Below are positions 18,557 through 28,103 of a stretch of DNA of 35,243 nucleotides, one piece after another. This DNA is from an uncultured Halobacteria archaeon (GTDB lineage: Archaea > Halobacteriota > Halobacteria > Halobacteriales > Haloferacaceae), in contig CAKZQY010000288.1 of assembly GCA_937142015.1 (NCBI GenBank), forward strand, positions 1-35,243, in the 5' to 3' direction. Within the stretch, counting starts at the first letter, position 1, and the number at the start of each line of letters is the position of its first letter. Made by a program: the position numbers and the translations under genes. The notes under the pieces are model-generated. The model was not told where the DNA came from and ran no database searches. It saw only the letters and a program-made list of their open reading frames with translations.

Positions 18557-20077
18557 ATGGGTACGAGCAGTCAGCCGTACGAGACAGTCGTCTCCTACGC
18601 CGACCAGATTCACAACCTCGAACAGGCAGACCACCTCCTCCGGTGGGACTCGGACGTGGCGATGCCGCCCGGAGGGACGGCGGCACGCAGCTCACAGCGG
18701 TCGACACTGTCGAAGACGATCTACGACCTCCGCTCCAGTGCTGCCCTGGGGCGAGCCCTCGACAGGCTCGACGACGCGGCGCTGGACGACGACCAGCGCG
18801 CGGTGGTCCGCGAGGTGCGACGCCAACACGAGGTTGCTGCCGCCGTCCCCCGCGAGCTGAACCGGCGGCTGGCAGACGCCACGGCCGAGGCCCACGAGGC
18901 GTGGAAACGGGCGAAACGACAGGACGACTGGTCGACGTTCGCGCCGGCGTTCGAGCGTCACGTCGACCTGCGCAGAGAGTGGGCGGCCGCCGTCGACCCG
19001 GACGGTGACCCGTACGAGGTGCTCTGGAAGAACAAGCTCGGCTACGAGTCACAGCCGTTCGTCGATCTCGACACGGTGACGCGCGTGTTCGACCGAGTGC
19101 GTGAGACACTGGTCCCGCTGATCGAGTCGATCCGCGCCAGCGACACCGAACTGGCTGCCAACGCGTTCACCGACCGTGGCCCCTACGACACTGACGCGCA
19201 ACTACGGGCCAACCGACGGCTCCTCGATCTGGTCGGCCTAGACCGCTCGCGCGCTCGGTTCGACGAAGCGCCCCACCCGTTCTCCTACGGCAACCCGTAC
19301 GACGTGCGCCTGACGACGCGCTTCGACGAGTCGACACCCGTCGACGCCATCACCGCGACGATGCACGAGTTCGGACACACCACGTACCACCACGGACTCC
19401 CGCAGGAGGCGTACGGCACGCCGCTGGGACGCGCTCGCGGACTGACGATCCACGGCTCGCAGTCCGGCGTCTGGGAGAACCACGTCGCCAAGTCCCGGGC
19501 GTTCTGGGAGTTCCTGCTGCCAGAACTGCGCGAGGTGTTCCCACAACTCGACTCCGTCTCCGTCGCGGACGCCTACGAGGCGGTCAACACTGTCCGCGAG
19601 GAGAGTCTGATCCGTACCGCTGCCGACGAGGTGACGTACCACCTCCACGTCGTGATCCGGACCGAGATCGAACGAGCGCTCGTCGCGGGCGACATCGAGG
19701 TGAGTGACGTGCCACAAATCTGGGGCGACAAGTACGAGCGCTACCTCGGCGTGCGACCGGAGACGCACCGCGACGGACCGCTCCAAGATCCACACTGGGC
19801 TGTCAATCTGCCCGGGTTCATCAACTACACGCTGGGCCACGGCGTGCTCGCCGCACAGGTGTGGGACGCGATGGCAGCCGACGTCGGCGACGTGGACGAC
19901 CTCCTCCGGCGCGGCGAGTTCGACCCGATCCACGAGTGGATGACCGAGTCGATCCACCGACACGGACAACGGTACCGACCGCAGGAACTCGTGCAACGCG
20001 CGACTGGCCGCGAGATCACTGCCGACCCGTTCGTGTCGTACGTGACTGACAAGTTCGAGCGACTGTACGACCTGTGA
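18557..20077 (+). CDS. M32 carboxypeptidase-like protein (paralogue 3) with altered zinc-ligand motif
   Basis: HEFGHTTYHHGL retained, but IHGSQSGVWEN replaces IHESQSRFFEN; HPFSYG, DVRLTTR, QDPHW retained. Confidence 0.93.
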   Translation: MGTSSQPYETVVSYADQIHNLEQADHLLRWDSDVAMPPGGTAARSSQRSTLSKTIYDLRSSAALGRALDRLDDAALDDDQRAVVREVRRQHEVAAAVPRELNRRLADATAEAHEAWKRAKRQDDWSTFAPAFERHVDLRREWAAAVDPDGDPYEVLWKNKLGYESQPFVDLDTVTRVFDRVRETLVPLIESIRASDTELAANAFTDRGPYDTDAQLRANRRLLDLVGLDRSRARFDEAPHPFSYGNPYDVRLTTRFDESTPVDAITATMHEFGHTTYHHGLPQEAYGTPLGRARGLTIHGSQSGVWENHVAKSRAFWEFLLPELREVFPQLDSVSVADAYEAVNTVREESLIRTAADEVTYHLHVVIRTEIERALVAGDIEVSDVPQIWGDKYERYLGVRPETHRDGPLQDPHWAVNLPGFINYTLGHGVLAAQVWDAMAADVGDVDDLLRRGEFDPIHEWMTESIHRHGQRYRPQELVQRATGREITADPFVSYVTDKFERLYDL

Positions 20078-20219
20078 GCGGCCCGGTATGGTATCGTAAA
20101 TAAATTCGTGGAAAGTACACCGATCCCGCCCTGTCACTGCCGTGCGAATACATTTCACAGGATTCACACAGTGATTATGAGATAGCTATTTATCCCGGGG
20201 CTCGGTGGGAACAGGTGAC

Positions 20220-22067
20220 ATGGCGAACAGCCAGCCCGACGACCCAGAGCGCAGAGATTACCTAAAGTACCTCGGCAGCACCGGTCTCGTGGGAGCGGGG
20301 TCGATGTTGGCGGGGTGTGCAGGCGGTGGAAGCGGCGGTTCGACAGAGACGACGAGCGGCGGCGGCGGTGACGAGGAGACGCCGACACCGGAGAGCGGCG
20401 ACGACACCACACCGACGAGCGAGGAGTCGGCCAGTTCCGGCGGCGAGATGATCGTCGGCATGCAGGCGGACCGGACAGACCCGCTGTGGCCCCACTGGTC
20501 GTCCGACTCCACCGGTGCGAACATCATGCGGCAGATGATGAACACGCTGACGTACGTCAACGCCGACGGCGAGCTCGTGGGCGACCTCGCGGAGGGGCCG
20601 CCGGAGACGTCCGACGCACAGACGTACACGTTCAAGCTGCGCGAGGGCGTGATGTTCCACGAGCCGTACAAGCGGGAGGTGACGGCAGACGACGTGGTCA
20701 AGAACTGGTACGCGATCCTCGATCCGTCGATCCTCGCCGAGGAGAGCGAGGGCGACCTCTACGAGGAGTACCCGACGGCCGGTCGGTGGCCGTTCCCCGG
20801 ACTGCTGTGGGGTGAGAACATCGACTCGAAGAGTCGCGTGAACAAGATCGACAAGTACACCGTCGAGTTCGACTTGGCGAAGCCGAGCGCGGCGTTCCCG
20901 GCGCTGGTCAGCATCGGGCAGTGTTCCATCGTTCCGATGGAGGCCTACGAGGAGAACCCGGACAAGATCGGGGCCGTCGACTTCGGGACGTACGGCACGG
21001 GCGCGTTCCAGTACGACTCCGGGCAGGCGGGCGACTCCTACACCCTCACGCGGAACCCGGACTACTTCAAGGAGGGAGAGAACGGTCAGCTGCCGTACCT
21101 CGACCAGATCACCTACCGGATCATCCCCGAGGCGTCAGTTCGGCTGACGAACCTGAAGACCGGCGACATCCACCTCGCGGAGACGATCCCGGCGAAGGAC
21201 GTTCAGGATGTCGACAGCACGGACGGCATTCGGGCGATCTCGAAGCCCGGAGCCTCACACGTGGAGCACTACCTGAACATTCGCGGATTCGAGCCGTTCA
21301 AGCTGTACGAGGAGGACCCGCAGCCGGACGCGGAGGTGCCGGGCTACGGCACGATCAGCGAAGACGGCAAGAAGATGCGGAAGGCGGTGCGGTACGCGAC
21401 CGGTCACGAGCAGGTGATCCAGACGAAGTTCGCCGGGAAGGCCTCACCCAAGTGGGCACCCGTCCCGCCGTTCAGTTGGGCCTACCAGGAGGACAAGATC
21501 ACCAAGTACCCGTACGACCCCGAGCAGGCGAGACAGCTCATGTCGGAGACGGGACGAGACGAGTTCTCCTTCACCGCGTGGGCGACGAACCAGCCGCGGT
21601 TCGTCGACACCGCCACCATCGTCCAGCAGACGATGCGACAGGCGAACATGAACATGGAGGTGCTCCCGAAGGAGAAGTCCGCCGTCTGGGGGCCCGTCAT
21701 CGGCAACTGGGACACGAACGGTGTCAGCCACGAGGAGACCAACTACGAGTCTCACTTCGAGGACATCGGCAGTGGACTCGACCCCGCCGACTACATGAAC
21801 CAAGTGCTCGGCGGAAACGGGATCAACTACACCCACTTCGGCCACCCCGAGTCCGACGACCTGATCCTCCGTGCGGGTCAGACGACGGACCGGGAGAAGC
21901 GCAAACAGCTGTACGGTGACGCGATGGAGATCGTCACCGACCTCGTCCCGCTCAACGGGATCTGCTGGCCGTTCGTCAACCAAGGTGTCAGCGACCAGGT
22001 CCAAAACTACCAGGTCAAGCGGAGCTCCTTCCGCTTCAACCTCGCTGACGTCTCCCTCTCTGAGTAG
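20220..22067 (+). CDS. ABC transporter substrate-binding protein, dipeptide/oligopeptide family (lipoprotein)
   Basis: RRDYLKYLGSTGLVGAGSMLAGC Tat-like signal and lipobox; SBP_bac_5-type body; tatttat TATA about 28 bp upstream. Confidence 0.93.
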   Translation: MANSQPDDPERRDYLKYLGSTGLVGAGSMLAGCAGGGSGGSTETTSGGGGDEETPTPESGDDTTPTSEESASSGGEMIVGMQADRTDPLWPHWSSDSTGANIMRQMMNTLTYVNADGELVGDLAEGPPETSDAQTYTFKLREGVMFHEPYKREVTADDVVKNWYAILDPSILAEESEGDLYEEYPTAGRWPFPGLLWGENIDSKSRVNKIDKYTVEFDLAKPSAAFPALVSIGQCSIVPMEAYEENPDKIGAVDFGTYGTGAFQYDSGQAGDSYTLTRNPDYFKEGENGQLPYLDQITYRIIPEASVRLTNLKTGDIHLAETIPAKDVQDVDSTDGIRAISKPGASHVEHYLNIRGFEPFKLYEEDPQPDAEVPGYGTISEDGKKMRKAVRYATGHEQVIQTKFAGKASPKWAPVPPFSWAYQEDKITKYPYDPEQARQLMSETGRDEFSFTAWATNQPRFVDTATIVQQTMRQANMNMEVLPKEKSAVWGPVIGNWDTNGVSHEETNYESHFEDIGSGLDPADYMNQVLGGNGINYTHFGHPESDDLILRAGQTTDREKRKQLYGDAMEIVTDLVPLNGICWPFVNQGVSDQVQNYQVKRSSFRFNLADVSLSE

Positions 22068-22125
22068 CTCTCCTCTCCTCCCTCTCTGAGTAGTTCTCCT
22101 CTCTCTCCCTCTCTGAGTAGCTCTC
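22053..22125. repeat. 3 pyrimidine-rich units of about 26-27 bp; first contains the stop codon of the substrate-binding protein
   Basis: tccctctctgagtag(c/t)tctc at 22053, 22079, 22106; stop TAG is 22065-22067. Confidence 0.9.
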
Positions 22126-22154
22126 TTCCCCCTCTTGCGGCCCTCCACCACACT

Positions 22155-22315
22155 TCGACGGACGCACGGGGGCGTTTTTTTTCGACAGACGCACGATACT
22201 GTCACTCGACAGACACACGAGGCTGTTCTTCGACGGACGCACGACGTTGTTCTTCGACAGACACACGAGGCTGTTCTTCGACGGACACACGAGAGGGTTC
22301 CTCGGACGGCAGACG
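22155..22315. repeat. About 6 x 24 bp tandem array between substrate-binding protein and permease genes
   Basis: tcgac(g/a)gac(g/a)cacgag..ttct at 22155, 22182, 22206, 22230, 22254, 22278, 22302. Confidence 0.92.
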
Positions 22316-22458
22316 CGTCGGAACCACAGCCGCCGGACCCGGGGGGAGAAATCTTTTTGTACCGTGAGAGAATGCACCACAGTATGCCGACACGAGAAGC
22401 GGTCGACAGACAGTCCTCCGAACCGAGCGACAGAGACACCACACACGGGTGACGTTCG

Positions 22459-23430
22459 ATGGGGCTGGGTAACTACACGATCAAGCGGCTGCTGCTGTTG
22501 GTGCCCGTGTTCATCGGGGTGACAGCGGCGGTGTTCCTCCTGCTGAAGCTCGCGCCGGGGGACGCCGTCTCGGCGCTGTTACCGCCCCGGTCACGGAACC
22601 CGGAGACGGTCGCACAGCTCGAGGCACGACTCGGTCTCGACCAGCCGATCTACATTCAGTACCTGAAGTGGTTGGCGAACGCCCTCCAAGGTGACCTCGG
22701 ACGGTCGTACGCGACCCGACAGCCAGTCACGGGGATGATTCTCTCACGGCTGTGGCCGACGGTCCAGATCTCGATCATCGCCTTCTTCGTGGCGATGTTC
22801 ATCGCAATCCCGCTGGGCGTCCTGAGTGCCGTGTACAAAGATCAGTGGGTCGACCACCTCAGCCGTGTGATCGCGTTCACCGGCATCTCGATCCCCTCCT
22901 TCTGGCTCGGGATCATGGTGATTCTGGTGTTCGCGCTGTTCTGGCAGAACTGGTTCGGATCGAGTCTGATCCCCGCTGGCGGCTACGTCGCCCCCAGTGA
23001 GGGACTGTTCGCGTGGCTCAACGCCGCGCTCCCACCCGGCATCACGCTCGGTGTCGGGTTCTCTGCGATTGTAACTCGGTTGACACGCTCGGCGATGGTG
23101 GAGGTGCTCAACGAGGACTACATCCGGACCGCTCGCGCGAAGGGTGTGAAAGAGCAGGCGCTGATCCTCGTTCACGCGCTCCGGAACGCGATGATTCCGG
23201 TGGTCACCATCGTCGGCCTCCAGGTCGGATTCCTGCTCAACGGCGCGGTCGTCGTCGAGCAGGTGTTCCAGTGGCCCGGCATCGGTCGGCTGCTGTACCA
23301 GGCCGTGCAGACGAACGACATTCCGCTGATACAGGGACTCGTGTTGTTCATCGCCGGTGTGTTCGTCCTGATGAACCTGTTCGTCGACCTGACGTACGCG
23401 CTGTTGGACCCGCGGATCAAGTACGATTAA
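22459..23430 (+). CDS. ABC transporter permease, DppB type
   Basis: MGLGNYTIKRLLLLVPVFIGVTAAVFLLLKLAPGD...YIRTARAKGVKEQALILVHALRNAMIPVVTIVGLQ. Confidence 0.95.
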   Translation: MGLGNYTIKRLLLLVPVFIGVTAAVFLLLKLAPGDAVSALLPPRSRNPETVAQLEARLGLDQPIYIQYLKWLANALQGDLGRSYATRQPVTGMILSRLWPTVQISIIAFFVAMFIAIPLGVLSAVYKDQWVDHLSRVIAFTGISIPSFWLGIMVILVFALFWQNWFGSSLIPAGGYVAPSEGLFAWLNAALPPGITLGVGFSAIVTRLTRSAMVEVLNEDYIRTARAKGVKEQALILVHALRNAMIPVVTIVGLQVGFLLNGAVVVEQVFQWPGIGRLLYQAVQTNDIPLIQGLVLFIAGVFVLMNLFVDLTYALLDPRIKYD

Positions 23431-23432
23431 CG

Positions 23433-24344
23433 ATGGCTACTGAGACACCTACCTTCGAGGAACGGTCAGTGCTCGAACGGCTCCAAGACGTGCTGTCGCG
23501 GTCCGTCGAGATCTACGGCCGCCTCGACACGAGTGCGAAAGTATCGTTCTGGATCGTCGCGGCGATCGTCACGCTGGCAGTCGCCGCGCCGCTGGTCGCG
23601 CCGTACGGCCCGGCGGAGCCGGACTACGACGCGTCGCTCGCGGGTCCGTCCGTCGATCACCCGCTCGGAACGGATCTGACGGGACGTGACGTGCTGTCGC
23701 GGGTCCTGTTCGGGGCCCGGATCTCGATTCTCGTCGGCGTCGTCGCCGTGGCGATGGCGGTCGCAATCGGCGTCCCGATCGGTGCTGTCGGCGGCTACAT
23801 CGGCGGCTGGGTCGACGAGGGACTGATGCGACTGATGGACATCATGATGTCGTTCCCGTCGCTGGTGCTCGCACTGGCGCTGGTCGGGGCGTTGGGGCCG
23901 AATCTGCGGAACGTGATCCTGGTGATCGGGATCGTCTACACCCCACAGTACGCTCGCCTGATACGCGGGAGTGTCCTGTCGGTCAAAGAGGAGGAGTTCG
24001 TCGAGGCCGCCGAGAACACCGGCTTGGGCGACACGAAGATCCTGTTCAAACACGTGATCCCCAACGCGTTCACCCCCGTGTTGGTTCAGGGGACGTTCCA
24101 CGTGGCGACAGCGATCATCTTCGAGGCGTCGCTCTCGTTCCTCGGGCTGGGCGTCCAGCCGCCGACGGCGACGTGGGGTGTGATGATCGCCGACGGCCGG
24201 GGGTACCTCCCCGACCAGTGGTGGATCTCCACCTTCCCCGGGATTGCGATCATGATCACGGTCATGTCGTTCAACCTGTTGGGTGACGGACTGCGCGACG
24301 AACTCGATCCACGCTCCGAAACCGAGGGAGGGCCGGGCGCATGA
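23433..24344 (+). CDS. ABC transporter permease, DppC type
   Basis: HPLGTDLTGRDVLSRVLFGARISILVG...EEFVEAAENTGLGDTKILFKHVIPNAFTPVLVQ. Confidence 0.95.
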   Translation: MATETPTFEERSVLERLQDVLSRSVEIYGRLDTSAKVSFWIVAAIVTLAVAAPLVAPYGPAEPDYDASLAGPSVDHPLGTDLTGRDVLSRVLFGARISILVGVVAVAMAVAIGVPIGAVGGYIGGWVDEGLMRLMDIMMSFPSLVLALALVGALGPNLRNVILVIGIVYTPQYARLIRGSVLSVKEEEFVEAAENTGLGDTKILFKHVIPNAFTPVLVQGTFHVATAIIFEASLSFLGLGVQPPTATWGVMIADGRGYLPDQWWISTFPGIAIMITVMSFNLLGDGLRDELDPRSETEGGPGA

Positions 24345-25498
24345 GCGACCGCACACCAGCTAACCACTCCAGTGACGCCGACGCACAGACTCGTGGCTCC
24401 GGTGCCCGCTCCAGTAGCTCCAGCACTCACACCAGCACCCACACCAGCAGTGCCAGTACAGAGCCGGGAGAACACGGCGTCTACAGCGAGGCGAGCGACG
24501 AGCCGGAGTTCGAGACGATCCAGCGGTCTGGTGAGCCGATCCTCTCAGTTCGGGATCTCCACACCCACTTCGACACGGAGGCGGGCGTCGTGCGCGCAGA
24601 CGACGGCGTCTCCTTCGAGATCGAGGAGGGAGAGATTCTCGGCTTGGTCGGGGAGTCCGGCTGTGGCAAGAGTGTCACGAGCCTCTCGATCATGCGGCTG
24701 CTCGCCAGTCCGGGGTACATCGACGACGGGGAGATCCTGTTCAGAGGCGAGGACCTCGCGGAGAAGACGACCGAGGAGATGCGCCAGATCCGCGGCAACG
24801 GGATGTCGATGATCTTCCAGGAGCCGATGACGGCGATGAACCCGGTCTTCGACATCGGCTGGCAGGTCGGCGAGCCGCTCCGCATCCACAGGGAGATGAG
24901 CCGGTCGGCTTCCCGCACGGAGGCAATCGAGCTGATGCGTCGCGTCGGGATTCCGAGCCCCGAGGACCGCATCGACGACTACCCACACCAGTTCTCGGGC
25001 GGGATGCGACAGCGTGCGATGATCGCCATGGCGCTGGCGTGTGAGCCCGACCTCCTCGTGGCAGACGAGCCGACGACGGCACTCGACGTGACGATTCAGG
25101 CGCAGATCCTCGATCTGATCCGCGAACTCAACGACCGACTCGGGATGTCGGTGTTGCTGATCACCCACAACTTGGGTGTCGTCGCCGAGACGTGTGACAG
25201 GGTGGCTGTGATGTACGCCGGTCGAATCGTCGAGTACGGGACTGTCGAGGAGATCTTCGACGACCCTCGGCACCCGTACACGAAAGGACTGATCAACGCC
25301 GTGCCGGACCCGACGCGGGACGAACAGGACCTCGAACCGATCACCGGGAACGTGCCGAATCTCGCCGACACCCCGACCGGGTGTAACTTCGCGCCCCGGT
25401 GTCCGTACGCGACTGAACAGTGCGAGACGGACGACCCCCGGCTCCGCGAGGTCGACGACGATCACTACAGCGCCTGTATCTGGGAGGACCCACTGTGA
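24341..25498 (+). CDS. Dipeptide/oligopeptide ABC transporter ATP-binding protein, DppD type
   Basis: Walker A GESGCGKS, signature FSGGMRQR, Walker [14 protein letters not shown]-terminal [19 protein letters not shown] overlap with the previous gene. Confidence 0.96.
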   Translation: MSDRTPANHSSDADAQTRGSGARSSSSSTHTSTHTSSASTEPGEHGVYSEASDEPEFETIQRSGEPILSVRDLHTHFDTEAGVVRADDGVSFEIEEGEILGLVGESGCGKSVTSLSIMRLLASPGYIDDGEILFRGEDLAEKTTEEMRQIRGNGMSMIFQEPMTAMNPVFDIGWQVGEPLRIHREMSRSASRTEAIELMRRVGIPSPEDRIDDYPHQFSGGMRQRAMIAMALACEPDLLVADEPTTALDVTIQAQILDLIRELNDRLGMSVLLITHNLGVVAETCDRVAVMYAGRIVEYGTVEEIFDDPRHPYTKGLINAVPDPTRDEQDLEPITGNVPNLADTPTGCNFAPRCPYATEQCETDDPRLREVDDDHYSACIWEDPL

Positions 25499-26967
25499 GC
25501 ACCGACGCGACGACAGACGGGAGTACGACGATGGACGGGAGTACGGCGACAGAGACGACGAGCGAGCGCGAGCCGCTCCTCCGTGTCGAGGGGCTGAAGA
25601 AACACTTCTCGGAGGGGGACACGCTGTTGAACCGACTGCGTCCGGACAAGACAGTCAAGACAGTTCGTGCTGTCGACGGGGTCGACCTCCGGCTGTCGCG
25701 GGGTGAGATCGTCGGACTGGTCGGCGAGTCCGGCTGTGGGAAGTCGACGTTGGCGCGCACGCTGCTCCACCTGCTCGACCCGACAGACGGCAGCGTCTAC
25801 TACGACGGAGAGGACATCACGGAGTACTCCTCCTCACAGCTGCGGGCGTTCCGCAGCGAGGCACAGATGATCTACCAGGACCCCTTCGCGTCGCTGAACC
25901 CGCGCTACACCGTCCGACGGACGCTGACGGAACCGATGTCCGTCCACGACATCGGCGACTCGAAGGCGGACAGAGTCCGGCGTGCGGTCGAACTGCTCGA
26001 ACGCGTCGGACTCGGCGAGGAACACCTCGACAGACACCCACACGAGTTCTCCGGGGGCCAGAGACAGCGCGTCGCAATCGCTCGTGCGCTCGCCGTCGAG
26101 CCGACGCTGCTGGTCGCCGACGAACCCACGTCTGCGCTGGACGTGTCCGTGCAGGCACAGATTCTCAACCTGTTGTTCGAGCTCCAGCGGGAGATGGAGT
26201 TGACCGTGTTGTTCATCACCCACGATCTCTCCGTCGTCCGGCGGATCTGTGATCGCGTCGCGGTGATGTACCTCGGCGAGATCGCCGAGGTGGCACCGAC
26301 GAGAGCGCTGTTCGGCGCGCCAGAGCACCCGTACACGCAGGCGTTGATGTCGTCGATTCCGGTGCCGAACCCCAACGCCGTCCGCGAGCGCATCCCGTTA
26401 GAGGGGGACGTGCCGACGCCAATCGACCCGCCGTCCGGCTGTTCGTTCCACCCACGGTGTCCGAAGGTGATCGCCCCGGAGAACTGGCGGTGGGGCCACG
26501 ACGCGTGGCGGCGGTTCCTCCGGTTCGAGACGCGGATGGCGAACGGCACCGTCCAGCCGGACGCGATGCGGACGGAACTCGAATCGCTCGAGGAGTCAGT
26601 CACGGACGACGACGTGATCGACGCGCTGTACGAGGAACACGTCGGCGGCTGGTCGGCGACGGACGTTACAGTCGCCGCCGACGAGACCGAGACGGAGACG
26701 GCCGCGGAGTTGCTCCCGCAGCCGGTCGAGACGCTCGTCCGTGACTCACTCACCACGCTCGTCGACGGCGACAGAGAGGCCGCAGTCCGAGCGCTCGACG
26801 ACGAGTACACCTCGATCTGTGCGACGGCTGAACCCGAGACGGTACAGACTGCAGCCGAACACCAGACCGTCTGTCACCTCTACGACGACGAGGTTCCCGG
26901 CAGCCCGGACGGCGCGAGCGAGCAGGTGCTCGCAGGCGAAACACCCACCCGGGCGGAGGACGACTGA
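25495..26967 (+). CDS. Dipeptide/oligopeptide ABC transporter ATP-binding protein, DppF type, with extended C-terminus
   Basis: [48 protein letters not shown]...; GTG start overlaps the DppD stop (GTGA). Confidence 0.95.
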   Translation: MSTDATTDGSTTMDGSTATETTSEREPLLRVEGLKKHFSEGDTLLNRLRPDKTVKTVRAVDGVDLRLSRGEIVGLVGESGCGKSTLARTLLHLLDPTDGSVYYDGEDITEYSSSQLRAFRSEAQMIYQDPFASLNPRYTVRRTLTEPMSVHDIGDSKADRVRRAVELLERVGLGEEHLDRHPHEFSGGQRQRVAIARALAVEPTLLVADEPTSALDVSVQAQILNLLFELQREMELTVLFITHDLSVVRRICDRVAVMYLGEIAEVAPTRALFGAPEHPYTQALMSSIPVPNPNAVRERIPLEGDVPTPIDPPSGCSFHPRCPKVIAPENWRWGHDAWRRFLRFETRMANGTVQPDAMRTELESLEESVTDDDVIDALYEEHVGGWSATDVTVAADETETETAAELLPQPVETLVRDSLTTLVDGDREAAVRALDDEYTSICATAEPETVQTAAEHQTVCHLYDDEVPGSPDGASEQVLAGETPTRAEDD

Positions 26968-26972
26968 TCGGT

Positions 26973-28103
26973 ATGACTGAACACTCGAATGCCGATACGA
27001 GGGAAGCGACAGCCGACGGAGACGAGACAGAGACAGAGCGGCCAGTCGACTCCGTGTTACTCAACGCGGTGACGGACGTGATCCTCGGGGAACGGAACGC
27101 CCTCGCCGACGACGCGTCGCAGGCGGTCGTCGAGGACGTACTGTCTGCAGCGACGACACCGGACGAGCGCGACCAGTTCCGTACGGCTGTCGAACAGATT
27201 CGTCGTGGCACGGACCGCGGTGGACCGGCCAGTGGTGGAGAGGCGGCGGCGAGCAGTTCGTCGGCCGAGACAGCCGCGCAGGTCGCCGACCCACGCGCGG
27301 CGGTTGCGACAGTCGTCGACGCGGTTCGAGCGGCGCTGGCAGACAGCGGTGCGCGCGTCACCGTCGACCACGTCGTTTCGATTCCAGTCGTACCGCGGGA
27401 GACGGCAGTGTACGACTTCGCGCGGACACGGGAGCCGGCAGCGCTCGACAGGCTCGATCTGTCGGAGACTGTCGCGTCACACGTGACGGACGGCGCACAA
27501 CTCGTCGCGGCGGGTGAGTTCGCGGCCGCAGCCGACGCGTTCACGCGTGCCGTCGACGAGACAGGCTCGGGTCACACCGCCGTCACGACCCGGACACTGG
27601 CCGCGTGGGCACACCACTGGGCAGGTGACGACTACGCGGCCATCGACTTCGTCGAGGAGGCGTTACACCACCACGCCGACGCGTGGCTCCCGACACTCCC
27701 CGGGTACAGTGCCGACCCGGACCCGTCGTTCGCACGCCCGGCGCAGTTCCGCGACGGGAAGTACGCCGCGATGGCAGTGCTCCGGTACACGGTCGACTGC
27801 CCGGAGGGGACGAGTTTCACGCCGTTCCTCGGCCGTGGCGAGACGCCCAGTGACGTTACCGACTGGACTGAACTCGACGGCACGGACGAGTGTACGCCGA
27901 TCCACCGCTTCGGAGCGGACCCCGTGCTCCGACTGCGACTCTCCGGCGAGGTGCCGGCGTTCCCGGGACTCCACAGCTACTACGTCGGCTCCGGAATCGT
28001 CGACCTGGAGGTGACTGAACTCCGCGAGGTGTACCGACTCCTGCTGGAAGGGCCACTCGGCGAGGAGGCCACCGAGACGATCTCTGTGGAACTTCCCGAC
28101 TGA
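26973..28103 (+). CDS. Hypothetical protein, last gene of the dpp-type operon
   Basis: 376 aa, starts 5 bp after the DppF stop; no recognised family; acidic haloarchaeal composition supports coding. Confidence 0.85.
   Translation: MTEHSNADTREATADGDETETERPVDSVLLNAVTDVILGERNALADDASQAVVEDVLSAATTPDERDQFRTAVEQIRRGTDRGGPASGGEAAASSSSAETAAQVADPRAAVATVVDAVRAALADSGARVTVDHVVSIPVVPRETAVYDFARTREPAALDRLDLSETVASHVTDGAQLVAAGEFAAAADAFTRAVDETGSGHTAVTTRTLAAWAHHWAGDDYAAIDFVEEALHHHADAWLPTLPGYSADPDPSFARPAQFRDGKYAAMAVLRYTVDCPEGTSFTPFLGRGETPSDVTDWTELDGTDECTPIHRFGADPVLRLRLSGEVPAFPGLHSYYVGSGIVDLEVTELREVYRLLLEGPLGEEATETISVELPD

Noticed and set aside
18150-19109. N-terminal 320 aa extension of the formamidase ORF in the track
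   Set aside because: The frame runs through the 26/29 bp array and antisense to M32-3; homology of the formamidase begins at about 18149.
24341-24530. Ser/Thr-rich N-terminus of the DppD-type ATPase as a novel domain
   Set aside because: Low-complexity tail only; consistent with the general repeat expansion in the window and gives no domain signal.
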